Below the pieces are notes generated by a model that saw only the letters and a list, made by a program, of their open reading frames with translations, was not told the DNA's origin and did not search any database. This document shows positions 1 through 7,039 of a stretch of 64,000 nt of DNA, one piece after another (positions within the stretch are counted from its first letter, which is position 1; each line of letters begins with the position of its first letter). The stretch lies in contig NZ_SJNT01000003.1 in NCBI RefSeq assembly GCF_004331035.1, positions 275,363-339,362 on the forward strand. The letters run 5' to 3'. A program made the translations under genes and the position numbers. Source of the DNA: Acinetobacter sp. ANC 4910 (lineage in GTDB: Bacteria > Pseudomonadota > Gammaproteobacteria > Pseudomonadales > Moraxellaceae).

Positions 1-200
1 TGAACCTTTTCAAACTGCCCTTTCACAAAAGTCACGCCCAAAGAGTCAATATGAAAACCAACTTCAGAATCAGCAGTTAAATGCCATGGGCTAGCCAATG
101 CAGTTTGAATAGACATAATCATGGCAAATGCATAAACATACCCAGAAACTCGAGGTGGATATGAAGCCCCGTAAGCTCCAACATGGTATCGCATATCCAT
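1..200 (-). CDS. YceI family periplasmic protein (partial, 3' end beyond window)
   Basis: The open frame on the minus strand runs off the left edge, so only the N-terminal 66 residues are visible. They show a hydrophobic secretion signal ending in TALA, then a mature start resembling YceI proteins: a W-x-L lead-in, a small strand with SEVGFHI, and the LGVTFVKGQFE segment. YceI proteins are periplasmic lipocalin-like beta barrels that bind isoprenoid lipids; the role here is inferred from family only. Two in-frame ATGs exist, at 200 and 194. The second has a GAGGG Shine-Dalgarno seven bases upstream and is the more likely start. The nadM stop lies about 30 bases upstream, so co-transcription is possible. 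Confidence 0.8.
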   Translation of the reverse strand, partial: MDMRYHVGAYGASYPPRVSGYVYAFAMIMSIQTALASPWHLTADSEVGFHIDSLGVTFVKGQFEKV

Positions 201-229
201 TCCCTCATACGAGGTGATGAAGATATAGT

Positions 230-799
230 TTACTCAAGATTGGTTTTATCTTGGGTCTGGTATTTGTGTTGTAATTGTTGATAAAGCACGCTTTGCTTGA
301 AATTTTGTAAAAAGGCAACCGTGCCTTGCGGAAAAGTATCTTCCCAAATCTCCCCACGATAATAAGCTTCACGCATAGGAGTCGCAGACATTGCACCTTC
401 TAAACTATCAATTTCAACCATTTCCCACTCTGGGAAAAGTTCTAAATAATAAGAAGATTCATCTTTAAAATGCCCAATCAACCCCACTTTATGTTCAGGC
501 TGTACTACATCTGCAACTAAGCTTTTGACTAGATTGACCCATTTTTTATCATTATAAACATCGACAACATGTACAAAATGAATACGTGCAGCATCTTCTA
601 CAGAGAAATTCGACAAAATCATCTGTTCGCGTTCTTGAGCGGTAAATGGGTTTTTAATATTACGCTCCATCTGTGCCGAACCTAATGCCAAAATAACATG
701 GTCACTCAGTTCCAGCGCAATTTGGATGGTTCGCATATGTGCCAAATGAAACGGCTGAAAACGACCAATAAATACCAGATAATCAAATGTATGTTTCAT
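230..799 (-). CDS. nadM: Nicotinamide-nucleotide adenylyltransferase, NadM family
   Basis: Joins NMN (or nicotinate mononucleotide) and ATP to give NAD or its deamido form, in the cytoplasm. The 189-residue protein has the nucleotidyltransferase signature GRFQPFHLAH near residue 12 and the C-terminal SATPMR motif around residue 138, which matches the ISSTxxR ATP-binding motif. It is a single domain: the Nudix domain fused to NadM in some bacteria is absent. The start ATG at 799 is the only good one. No nadV is adjacent, unlike the nadV-nadM pairs known in other bacteria. A PnuC-type transporter lies about 52 kb away in this window and could supply the substrate. Confidence 0.85.
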   Translation of the reverse strand: MKHTFDYLVFIGRFQPFHLAHMRTIQIALELSDHVILALGSAQMERNIKNPFTAQEREQMILSNFSVEDAARIHFVHVVDVYNDKKWVNLVKSLVADVVQPEHKVGLIGHFKDESSYYLELFPEWEMVEIDSLEGAMSATPMREAYYRGEIWEDTFPQGTVAFLQNFKQSVLYQQLQHKYQTQDKTNLE

Positions 800-903
800 A
801 GAGAATGAACTTTTTTATGAACTCATCAGTAGCAGCGTTATTGTTTAAGATACGACATAATGGCTCATAAAATTTAACTAAATTTTAAAGCAAGGATAGT
901 ACG

Positions 904-1704
904 ATGACGCTCAGTTGTATTCAACAACCACATGAACATTTAAATGCAAATTTAGACAATGGTATTTTGACTTTAGCCATTAACCGACCAAAAGCAAAAA
1001 ATGCCTTGTACGGTGAATTGTATTTATGGATTGCTCAAGCCCTAGATGAGGCGGATCAATCTAAAGATGTACGCGTGGTGATTTTACGGGGTGAAGATGC
1101 CGATTTCACTGCGGGAAATGACATGCAAGACTTTATGCAATTCATTCAATCCCCACTACAAGGCAAATCTGGCGATGCACCTCCGTTTGTCGTGTTAAAA
1201 GCAGCGGCACGTTTTTCTAAACCTTTAATTGCTGCGGTTCGCGGTGTAGCCATTGGCATTGGCGTAACTATTTTGCTGCATGCCGACCTTGTGTATAGCG
1301 ACCAAACTGCATTATTCCAAATTCCATTTGTGAGTCTTGGACTTTCACCTGAAGGTGCAGCCAGCCAATTACTGATTCAACAAGCGGGTTACCACAAAGC
1401 GGCTGAATTGTTGTTTACAGCACAAAAATTTAACAGTGAAAAAGCCGTTGCAGCAGGTCTAGTCAACAGCATTGAAGAAGATGTCTACGCAGCAGCACTC
1501 AAGCAAGCACAAATTTTAGCGGCATTACCATTGGCATCTTTACGTCAAACCAAAGCCCTCATGAAGCATAATCTAGACAGCATCGTGGACTGTATTGACC
1601 ATGAAGCTGAGATTTTCATGCAACGTGTTTCTTCACCAGAAATGGCCGAAGCGGTTGCTGCATTTATGCAAAAACGTAAACCTGATTTTGCTCAATTTAA
1701 TTAA
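904..1704 (+). CDS. Crotonase family protein, probable enoyl-CoA delta-isomerase
   Basis: A 266-residue crotonase-fold enzyme acting on acyl-CoA. The first oxyanion-hole segment is near GNDMQDF (residues 71-77) and the second near VRGVAIGIG (112-120). The two glutamates used by true enoyl-CoA hydratases are not there: the corresponding positions look like T122 and F142. Instead the segment LGLSPEGAAS (residues 145-154) matches the SPEGxSS motif of delta3,delta2-enoyl-CoA isomerases of the ECI2 type, where the glutamate is the base. I therefore favour isomerisation of unsaturated fatty acyl-CoA over hydration. The Shine-Dalgarno AAGGA stands seven bases before ATG 904. A terminator follows at 1714-1740. 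Confidence 0.85.
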   Translation: MTLSCIQQPHEHLNANLDNGILTLAINRPKAKNALYGELYLWIAQALDEADQSKDVRVVILRGEDADFTAGNDMQDFMQFIQSPLQGKSGDAPPFVVLKAAARFSKPLIAAVRGVAIGIGVTILLHADLVYSDQTALFQIPFVSLGLSPEGAASQLLIQQAGYHKAAELLFTAQKFNSEKAVAAGLVNSIEEDVYAAALKQAQILAALPLASLRQTKALMKHNLDSIVDCIDHEAEIFMQRVSSPEMAEAVAAFMQKRKPDFAQFN

Positions 1705-1713
1705 TTGAACCTC

Positions 1714-1740
1714 AAAAGGGGCCTTATGCCCCTTTATTTT
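1714..1740 (+). terminator. Rho-independent terminator after the crotonase gene
   Basis: Inverted repeat AAAGGGGC (1715-1722) and GCCCCTTT (1728-1735) with a five-base loop, followed by TATTTT. It lies ten bases after the stop codon of the crotonase gene. Confidence 0.8.
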
Positions 1741-1818
1741 AGCTCACCCAAATACAACACCTGTTAAACAGCACCCGATATATTCTAAAACAACAACTTT
1801 TAAAAATTTATCAATCCC

Positions 1819-2601
1819 ATGACAGATACCAATCATACAAATTTCATCGCAGATGACTCAGGCAAACCTCGTTACTACGAACCTGCCCCACAAGATATTG
1901 ATGTTGCTAATTTCCGTAAAGTGATTGAAAGCCGTCGTTCAGTGCGAAAATTTACAGACCGTGCCATTCCTAACGAAGTTTTAGATGCTTGTTTGGATTT
2001 AGCACTGCTCGCGCCTAACTCCTCCAATTTACAACCGTGGACTTTTTATGTCGTACAAAGTCCGAGCAAGAAAAAACAATTGGTAAAAGCCTGCTTAAAT
2101 CAATTGGCAGCCAAAACCGCTGCTGAACTGATTGTCTGTATTGCGCGTACAGACCGCTTAGATGACATGGCAAAACGCAACATCAGCGAATTTCCATTTC
2201 CTGAAACGCCACCCGCAGTGCAAAAATATTATCGAGTGATTCCATATAACTATAAAACTGGTTACTTCAATGCCCTAGGCAATGTTAAAAAAGTCGCTTT
2301 TAAGTTGGTCCGTATCTTTGATAAGCAATTGCCCATCACGGCTTTTAATGCGGCCGATGCCAAATTATGGGCAAGCAAAACCACAGCGCTAGCATGTGAA
2401 AATCTAGTTTTGGCTTTACGTGCCTATGGTTTCGATAGCTGTATGATGGAAGGCTTTGATGAGCCGATGGTTCGAAAAATCTTAAAACTGAATGAGCAAC
2501 AATACCCTGTTATGGTCATTGCAGCAGGCGAACGTGCGAAAGACGGCGTGTTTTTCCCACAATACCGTTTTGATCGTGAGTTATTTATTCAGAAGGTTTA
2601 A
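1819..2601 (+). CDS. Nitroreductase family protein
   Basis: FMN-dependent NAD(P)H oxidoreductase fold, 260 residues. The N-terminal FMN-binding signature SRRSVRKF is near residue 39, LAPNSSNLQPW follows near residue 64, and a C-terminal segment with GFDSCMMEGFD is near residue 208. Members reduce nitroaromatics, quinones or flavins, and the natural substrate cannot be read from sequence. An extra stretch around residues 125-170 makes it longer than classic NfsB enzymes (about 217 residues). There is no strong Shine-Dalgarno before ATG 1819. It stands alone between a terminator and an intergenic inverted repeat. Confidence 0.85.
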   Translation: MTDTNHTNFIADDSGKPRYYEPAPQDIDVANFRKVIESRRSVRKFTDRAIPNEVLDACLDLALLAPNSSNLQPWTFYVVQSPSKKKQLVKACLNQLAAKTAAELIVCIARTDRLDDMAKRNISEFPFPETPPAVQKYYRVIPYNYKTGYFNALGNVKKVAFKLVRIFDKQLPITAFNAADAKLWASKTTALACENLVLALRAYGFDSCMMEGFDEPMVRKILKLNEQQYPVMVIAAGERAKDGVFFPQYRFDRELFIQKV

Positions 2602-2663
2602 CGATTTTTCTAGATGGAATCTTTTCAATAAGATTCTAGTTAATAGAATAACCTTCGGTTCGA

Positions 2664-2689
2664 CCTACTTTTCTTTTGGGAAAAGTAGG
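2664..2689. repeat. Intergenic perfect inverted repeat (10-bp stem)
   Basis: CCTACTTTTC (2664-2673) and GAAAAGTAGG (2680-2689) form a ten-base-pair stem with a six-base loop. No uridine run follows on either strand. It sits downstream of the nitroreductase gene and could be a dispersed palindromic repeat or a weak bidirectional terminator. Confidence 0.5.
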
Positions 2690-2837
2690 CAAAACCATAG
2701 CCATCTGCAAAACTCAGCTAATACCGTTTGCATTTCAATGCATCGCAGAACCATTTTTTTCATAATTCGTTCTGTCTCAAACAATTGCAGATGACATTTC
2801 CGTGTATCTAATTTTCAGTTTGTAAAAGCTATTTGGG

Positions 2838-3149
2838 CTAAATATCCAAGATTTGAATAAACTCAAAAGCTGGTTCTTCATAAGGATGACTGGTTTTAAG
2901 CGCGTGAGCCACTGCTTTGGCATGAGCTTCTGGCACAATCGTTTCTACTCGCCATTCAGGCACTTGTTCTAAACGATTCAACTCACCAATGAATGGATTT
3001 GCTCCCTGTACAGGCTTAAACTGTCCCATACCCAGAACTTGCCATGCACAGTGCTCATAATGACCAATTCCCCCAGCACCTGCTGAAAAAATAGCCTGTT
3101 TAGTCGACTCTAGGTGACTCTCTGGAACGTAGTAAATTAATTTCAGCAT
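2838..3149 (-). CDS. Stand-alone NIF3/CutA-like (YqfO insert) domain protein
   Basis: A 103-residue protein matching the insert domain found inside long NIF3/YqfO proteins, a PII/CutA-like ferredoxin fold. The usual segments are visible: the first strand LKLIYYVPESHLE, the GAGGIGHYEHCAW segment, PFIG followed by E, and HPYEEPAFEF at the C terminus. The frame opens further at a TTG codon at 3164, but ATG 3149 has AAAAAGG five bases upstream and starts the domain correctly. The biochemical role is unknown. A separate NIF3 core lacking this domain is encoded at 30729-31487. Confidence 0.75.
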   Translation of the reverse strand: MLKLIYYVPESHLESTKQAIFSAGAGGIGHYEHCAWQVLGMGQFKPVQGANPFIGELNRLEQVPEWRVETIVPEAHAKAVAHALKTSHPYEEPAFEFIQILDI

Positions 3150-3506
3150 AAGTACCTTTTTCAAATCTACATGAATATGCTTATTGTTGAATGATTACTT
3201 CTTAAAATACAAGCAAACACGATCACTTCAAACATGTATATTGGTTTCAACCCCAGAAAGTTTGACTAAACCTTCAACCATTTTGCTTTAATCCACCATC
3301 AATAAAAAATATGGATTTCTCTGTTTAGCCTCCAGCCTCAAAAAAAATCCAAACTACAATCCGATTCAAATCTACTCAAATATCGTTACCTGGTGTTTTA
3401 TCATCTTGCTTTGGCCGTTGTAGATGGCTATTTACTTTCTGCACTCAGTTTAGTCAGTGCTGTGATCGGTTGGTTTTAATGCTGCACTTCGCCAAGGCTT
3501 TTAGGC

Positions 3507-3512
3507 TATAAT
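3507..3512 (+). promoter_or_regulatory. Probable -10 element for the Sel1-repeat gene
   Basis: A perfect TATAAT lies about 55 bases before the ATG at 3566. No good -35 hexamer is visible at 17 bases. Transcription would begin near 3519, so the hairpin at 3518-3537 would form the 5' end of the transcript. Confidence 0.4.
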
Positions 3513-3517
3513 CACTG

Positions 3518-3542
3518 AGCCAATCTTCAGATTGGCTTTTTT
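3518..3542 (+). terminator. Hairpin with T-run just before the Sel1-repeat gene
   Basis: AGCCAATC (3518-3525) and GATTGGCT (3530-3537) enclose TTCA and are followed by six T within TTTTTTA. It has terminator geometry but lies only 24 bases before the start codon of the next gene. It may end upstream transcription, or be a protective or attenuating 5' hairpin. Confidence 0.55.
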
Positions 3543-3565
3543 AATTGACTGCCTTTGGAATTTCT

Positions 3566-4069
3566 ATGTCTCAGCTTCCTTCTATTTCAGCAGAACTGAT
3601 TAATCGTGCAATTGCCGGAAATGCGGCAGCACAATTCGAAGTTGCCACTTTATACATGGAAAGTGAAGATGAACAACACATTGAACTTGCTGAAGAATGG
3701 GCACTGAAAGCTGCTGGAAATGGCAATGTCGAAGCGATGTACTGGCTTGGTGAAGGCTACACCGTTTATGCAAAAGACCTTTTAGAAGAAGATCCTAAAG
3801 AAGCCAAATATTATTTTGAACAAGCCTACCATTGGCTTAAGCAAGCCAGTAGCGTCAAACATGCAGCTTCTATTTTAGAACTTGCAGGTTTTTACCGTCG
3901 TGGCGATGTGGTAGAAAAAGATGTTGCCAAATCTGTAGCCTTGGTAGAACAAGCCGCAGAACTAGGCGACGTACAAGCCATGCGTGATTTGGCTTGTATC
4001 TATGCACATGGTTTAGGTGTTGAAATTGATGAAGCCAAAGCAGATGAATGGAACAGCAAAGCGCAATAA
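3566..4069 (+). CDS. Sel1-like repeat (SLR) protein
   Basis: A 167-residue protein of alpha-helical Sel1-type tetratricopeptide repeats. Recognisable repeat signatures are AAAQFEVATLYMESE, NVEAMYWLGEGYTVY and VQAMRDLACIYAHGLGV, the last being a typical SLR end. Such repeats mediate protein-protein contacts; no partner can be named. No signal peptide is seen, so it is probably cytoplasmic. The frame opens at a TTG at 3545, but ATG 3566 fits the first helix better and lies after the hairpin. A bidirectional terminator separates it from the convergent DUF4424 gene. Confidence 0.8.
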   Translation: MSQLPSISAELINRAIAGNAAAQFEVATLYMESEDEQHIELAEEWALKAAGNGNVEAMYWLGEGYTVYAKDLLEEDPKEAKYYFEQAYHWLKQASSVKHAASILELAGFYRRGDVVEKDVAKSVALVEQAAELGDVQAMRDLACIYAHGLGVEIDEAKADEWNSKAQ

Positions 4070-4089
4070 TCCAACTAAACGCTAGCAAT

Positions 4090-4133
4090 AAAAAATCAAC
4101 AGAAACCCTGTCCCAAATGGGTTTCTGTTTTTA
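4090..4133. terminator. Bidirectional terminator between convergent genes
   Basis: CAGAAACCC (4100-4108) pairs with GGGTTTCTG (4119-4127), with TTTTTA after the right arm. An A-rich stretch (4089-4095) lies before the left arm, so it can serve the minus strand too. It lies between the stop codons of the Sel1 and DUF4424 genes. Confidence 0.8.
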
Positions 4134-4143
4134 TTCAAGCAAT

Positions 4144-5100
4144 TTACTGACGGATATGGACAAAAATAAGGTCTAAATCATGTTTCGGTACAAAATTCTT
4201 TTTCCGCATTTCAAAACGTGTTGGGCTAATTTTTTTGACTTCTCCGTCCCAACAAAATGACACCAACTCTCCTGCATCTCGCTCAACGGTCAGTTTAAAA
4301 TCTGCAATGGGTTTTGCCCAGTTTGCCCCTGTCATTAAAATATAGCTCAATGCTTGATAAGGTGCTTGCTGTGCCTTGGCTTTGGCGAGTCCTGCTTTAA
4401 AGTACTTATCCATACAGTAGGTTTTTTCATCTTCTTCTGGATAAAGTGAAACTGAACCACCTACCAATGGTGCATATTGATGCTGAATACGCGTAGTACT
4501 ATTGGCTTTAAAATTTTGCTGCCAACTATAAATAATTTGTGCTTCCCAATAGATTTCATCGTCCATTTGATACGGTTTTAACAACTGCTGCACTTGCGGC
4601 TCTTTACAGGCAAACATCCGACCACTGTAATTTATATCTTGCTGCATACTCCACGGATACATCAATTCATGTTCAGTAAATCCACATTTTTTTAAAGCAG
4701 CAGTCACATCCACAGGTTCACCTTCCCAATTAATTTCACCTTGTTTGGTCAACGTTGGTAAAAAAGCCCGTACATGCTGTTGGGGTTGAATACTCTTGCC
4801 ATTGGCTTGTACTTTAAAACTTTGCAGCAAATGTTCAGTATTCGCAAAATCGCTTTCACGCGAACTTCCCACACGCGGTAAAGGAAATAAGACCGTTTCT
4901 TGGAGGTCTTGATTGGTGAGATTCTTAAATTGATAATCCACACGAATCTGCTTTTTACTTACAAACAAATCTTCACTTTGCATGGAAATTTTAGGGTTTT
5001 TCAAATATTGCACACCGCCTGTCGCTACAAAACCAGTACTGTCATTGGCATTCACCAAACCACATATACACAACAGCCCTAAACCATAGCTCCATTTCAT
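4144..5100 (-). CDS. DUF4424 family secreted protein
   Basis: A 318-residue protein with a short signal peptide (MKWSYGLGLLCICGLVNA, cleavage after residue 18). The mature start, NDSTGFVATGG followed by a strand-rich region and ETVLFPLPRV, fits DUF4424 proteins, an exported family without a defined function. Cysteines near residues 138, 161, 229 and 289 could form disulfides in the periplasm. The Shine-Dalgarno GAAGGAAG precedes ATG 5100. It is monocistronic as far as the window shows. Confidence 0.7.
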   Translation of the reverse strand: MKWSYGLGLLCICGLVNANDSTGFVATGGVQYLKNPKISMQSEDLFVSKKQIRVDYQFKNLTNQDLQETVLFPLPRVGSSRESDFANTEHLLQSFKVQANGKSIQPQQHVRAFLPTLTKQGEINWEGEPVDVTAALKKCGFTEHELMYPWSMQQDINYSGRMFACKEPQVQQLLKPYQMDDEIYWEAQIIYSWQQNFKANSTTRIQHQYAPLVGGSVSLYPEEDEKTYCMDKYFKAGLAKAKAQQAPYQALSYILMTGANWAKPIADFKLTVERDAGELVSFCWDGEVKKISPTRFEMRKKNFVPKHDLDLIFVHIRQ

Positions 5101-5269
5101 CTTATTCTTCCTTCTTCTATTTTTTAATTCTTCAACACTCTACAAGTAAACTGATCATTTAAAATCAGATCAATATTACCCTTCAATCTTGATCTGCAAA
5201 TCGACTCAACAATATGGCTTTATCTATTCGGCATCTTAATGAAATAAATAAAGCCAAAGTTCGATGCAA

Positions 5270-5809
5270 TTAGTTCAGCAGAGTTGATTGAAGTTTCGCA
5301 TCACGATCATCAATCACAATCGCTTGTCGGCAAATGCCTTCTGCTTGACGTTGTTGTTGAAATACATGTGTAGGCATTGGTTCAAAATTATCAAAGAAAC
5401 AAATTTCCTGATTATCAATGGAATATACCAAAGACTGGTTGCCCACTTCATCTAAAGTGTCATAGTACACAATGACCATTTTTCCATGTTGAATCGCGGC
5501 TTGAATTTCGGTATAGCTCAACGCAGACTCAATCGGGATACGTAAAGCTTTCGCTTCGGCATAACTTTGTCGTTCGGTTCGGTCGATATTCGGATCGGGG
5601 TCGGTATGAAAAGAAACTTTAAATCCAATCTTCTTTAAAGCAACCGCTAGTGCAATGGTAAAGGTGCCATCTTGACGATCATGTCGGCATAACTTAATCA
5701 GTTCATTCATATCGACATGTGTACCATGATGCTGTAACAACATCCAAACGGCAAATACACCACAATTCGCTTCTAGATTCAGCAAAGAATCAGGAATCTC
5801 TAAAGCCAT
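5270..5809 (-). CDS. C39-like papain-fold protein, possibly without catalytic histidine
   Basis: A 179-residue protein resembling family C39 peptidase domains. The N-terminal segment ANCGVFAVWMLLQHHG (C16) looks like the C39 active-site cysteine helix, followed by the G-T-F-T-I-A-L-A helix and a KMVIVYYDT strand. At the place where C39 proteases carry the catalytic histidine, usually G-H before a hydrophobic strand, this protein reads GNQSLVYSI. There is no signal peptide and no ABC transporter nearby. It may be a regulatory or substrate-binding relative rather than a protease. The start ATG at 5809 has GAGAGTG upstream. Confidence 0.6.
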   Translation of the reverse strand: MALEIPDSLLNLEANCGVFAVWMLLQHHGTHVDMNELIKLCRHDRQDGTFTIALAVALKKIGFKVSFHTDPDPNIDRTERQSYAEAKALRIPIESALSYTEIQAAIQHGKMVIVYYDTLDEVGNQSLVYSIDNQEICFFDNFEPMPTHVFQQQRQAEGICRQAIVIDDRDAKLQSTLLN

Positions 5810-5950
5810 AGGTTCACTCTCAAGATGATATGAGGCGGATGATATACAAAATGAAATTGATGCGACATAGGATTATTATTTTGATTTCTTAATAATGACC
5901 ATATTTTCAGATATATTAATCGTCAATAATTAAACAAAAGTACAAAATAG

Positions 5951-6805
5951 ATGGCTTACCAAGCAACAATTTTAAATGTAATGATTGCATCACCAAGTGA
6001 TGTTGCAGAAGAAAGACAGCTCGTTCGTGATGCAATTTATGAATGGAATGCAATTCATTCCAAGCAATCGAACGTAATGCTTAATCCTGTCGGTTGGGAA
6101 CATAATGTTGCCCCGCAAATGGGAAGTAGACCTCAAGAGATAATAAATAACAGTATTCTCAATGACTCAGACATCTTAATTGGAATTTTTTGGACTCGAA
6201 TAGGCTCACCCACTGGTGAATATGTAAGTGGAACAATTGAGGAAATAACAAAGCACTGTGAAAAAAATAAATTAGCTTCAATTTATATTTCCCAAAAACC
6301 TTATCCAGATCATATAAATTTAGAACAATTACAACTTCTGAGAGATCAAAAAGAAATTTGGCTCAAGGAAGGTTTATTAGATTTTTATGATAACTCACTG
6401 TCATTTAAACAGAAAATCAAAGATCATTTATCTGTTCATATTCAAAAGAATGAATATATTCGGACGATTGTAGATAAATTAAACACTACCAACACACCAA
6501 TCGAAAGTTCTACAAAACAAACTATCGAACCTAGTGATGAAATGATTCAAATCTTATTAAATGCTGGTCTTTACAATGATGATGTTCAATTTCTACGACA
6601 TTTAAGTGGTATATCATTTCATGTTGGCAAATTGAGCATGGCTCTAAAAGATGGTCGTGAGTTAGCAAAATGGCAAGATGCTCTCGACTCCTTAGTTGAA
6701 TATGGTTTACTTAACAATAGAGGCAATAAAGGTGAACTATTTCATTTAACCAATGAAGGTTGGAAAGCATTTGATCAACTAAAAGAACAACAGTTAGAAA
6801 AATAA
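5951..6805 (+). CDS. DUF4062 domain protein, possible NLR-type or defence component
   Basis: A 284-residue protein. Residues 6-110 match DUF4062: LNVMIASPSDVAEERQLV, the central GWEH segment, DSDILIGIFWTRIGSPTGEY and SGTIEEI. DUF4062 is a TIR/flavodoxin-like domain usually found at the N terminus of large NACHT or STAND ATPases and other signalling proteins. Here there is no NTPase. After a linker (about residues 165-195), residues 200-280 look like a small helical or winged-helix domain ending in GELFHLTNEGWKAF. Codon use is AT-rich compared with the neighbouring ahcY, which hints at acquisition. It sits alone between a minus-strand gene and the ahcY riboswitch. The function is unknown and a defence role is only an inference. 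Confidence 0.75.
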   Translation: MAYQATILNVMIASPSDVAEERQLVRDAIYEWNAIHSKQSNVMLNPVGWEHNVAPQMGSRPQEIINNSILNDSDILIGIFWTRIGSPTGEYVSGTIEEITKHCEKNKLASIYISQKPYPDHINLEQLQLLRDQKEIWLKEGLLDFYDNSLSFKQKIKDHLSVHIQKNEYIRTIVDKLNTTNTPIESSTKQTIEPSDEMIQILLNAGLYNDDVQFLRHLSGISFHVGKLSMALKDGRELAKWQDALDSLVEYGLLNNRGNKGELFHLTNEGWKAFDQLKEQQLEK

Positions 6806-6862
6806 ATAATATTTATCCTTAGAACTTGGAACACTTTTAGAATCCAAGTACAATATTCAACT

Positions 6863-6934
6863 CGTCGAGGGGTGCTGCGACTTTTTCACAGGCTGATTTT
6901 CAAAAACAGTAATGTGAAATCGCTAGGCTCGACG
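6863..6934 (+). promoter_or_regulatory. S-adenosylhomocysteine (SAH) riboswitch
   Basis: The leader contains the conserved SAH-riboswitch core CGAGGGGTGCTGCGAC, and GCTAGGCTCGACG closes the structure. P1 is a perfect pairing of CGTCGAG (6863-6869) with CTCGACG (6928-6934). Inside, GCGA pairs with TCGC and TTTCACA with TGTGAAA. It lies about 105 bases before ahcY, the gene class this riboswitch is known to activate when SAH accumulates. A second hairpin (TCAAAAC 6941-6947 with GTTTTGA 6963-6969) follows without a T-run, so control may be translational. Confidence 0.88.
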
Positions 6935-7039
6935 ATTCGGTCAAAACTTCTGTGAAATACTGGTTTTGATTAACAACGGCATCCGCGAACATAACGATCC
7001 AATCTATTTTTATTGTTATTTAATAACTAGGAGATCCAG

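Larger units (their letters stand above)
3150..3565. other. Intergenic region with promoter and a possible gene remnant
   Basis: There is no convincing gene between the NIF3-like and Sel1 genes. A plus-strand frame ending in TAA at 3477-3479 encodes a hydrophobic tail (ending SALSLVSAVIGWF) but has no ATG, so it may be a decayed gene. The right end holds a TATAAT box and a hairpin in front of the Sel1 gene. Confidence 0.4.

Noticed and set aside
2492..2794. 100-codon plus-strand frame overlapping the end of the nitroreductase gene
   Set aside because: It runs out of frame through the nitroreductase C terminus and the intergenic palindrome; composition is not protein-like.
3311..3479. Plus-strand frame ending in a hydrophobic tail before the Sel1 gene
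   Set aside because: It has no ATG, GTG or TTG at a sensible place and no ribosome-binding site; at most a gene remnant.
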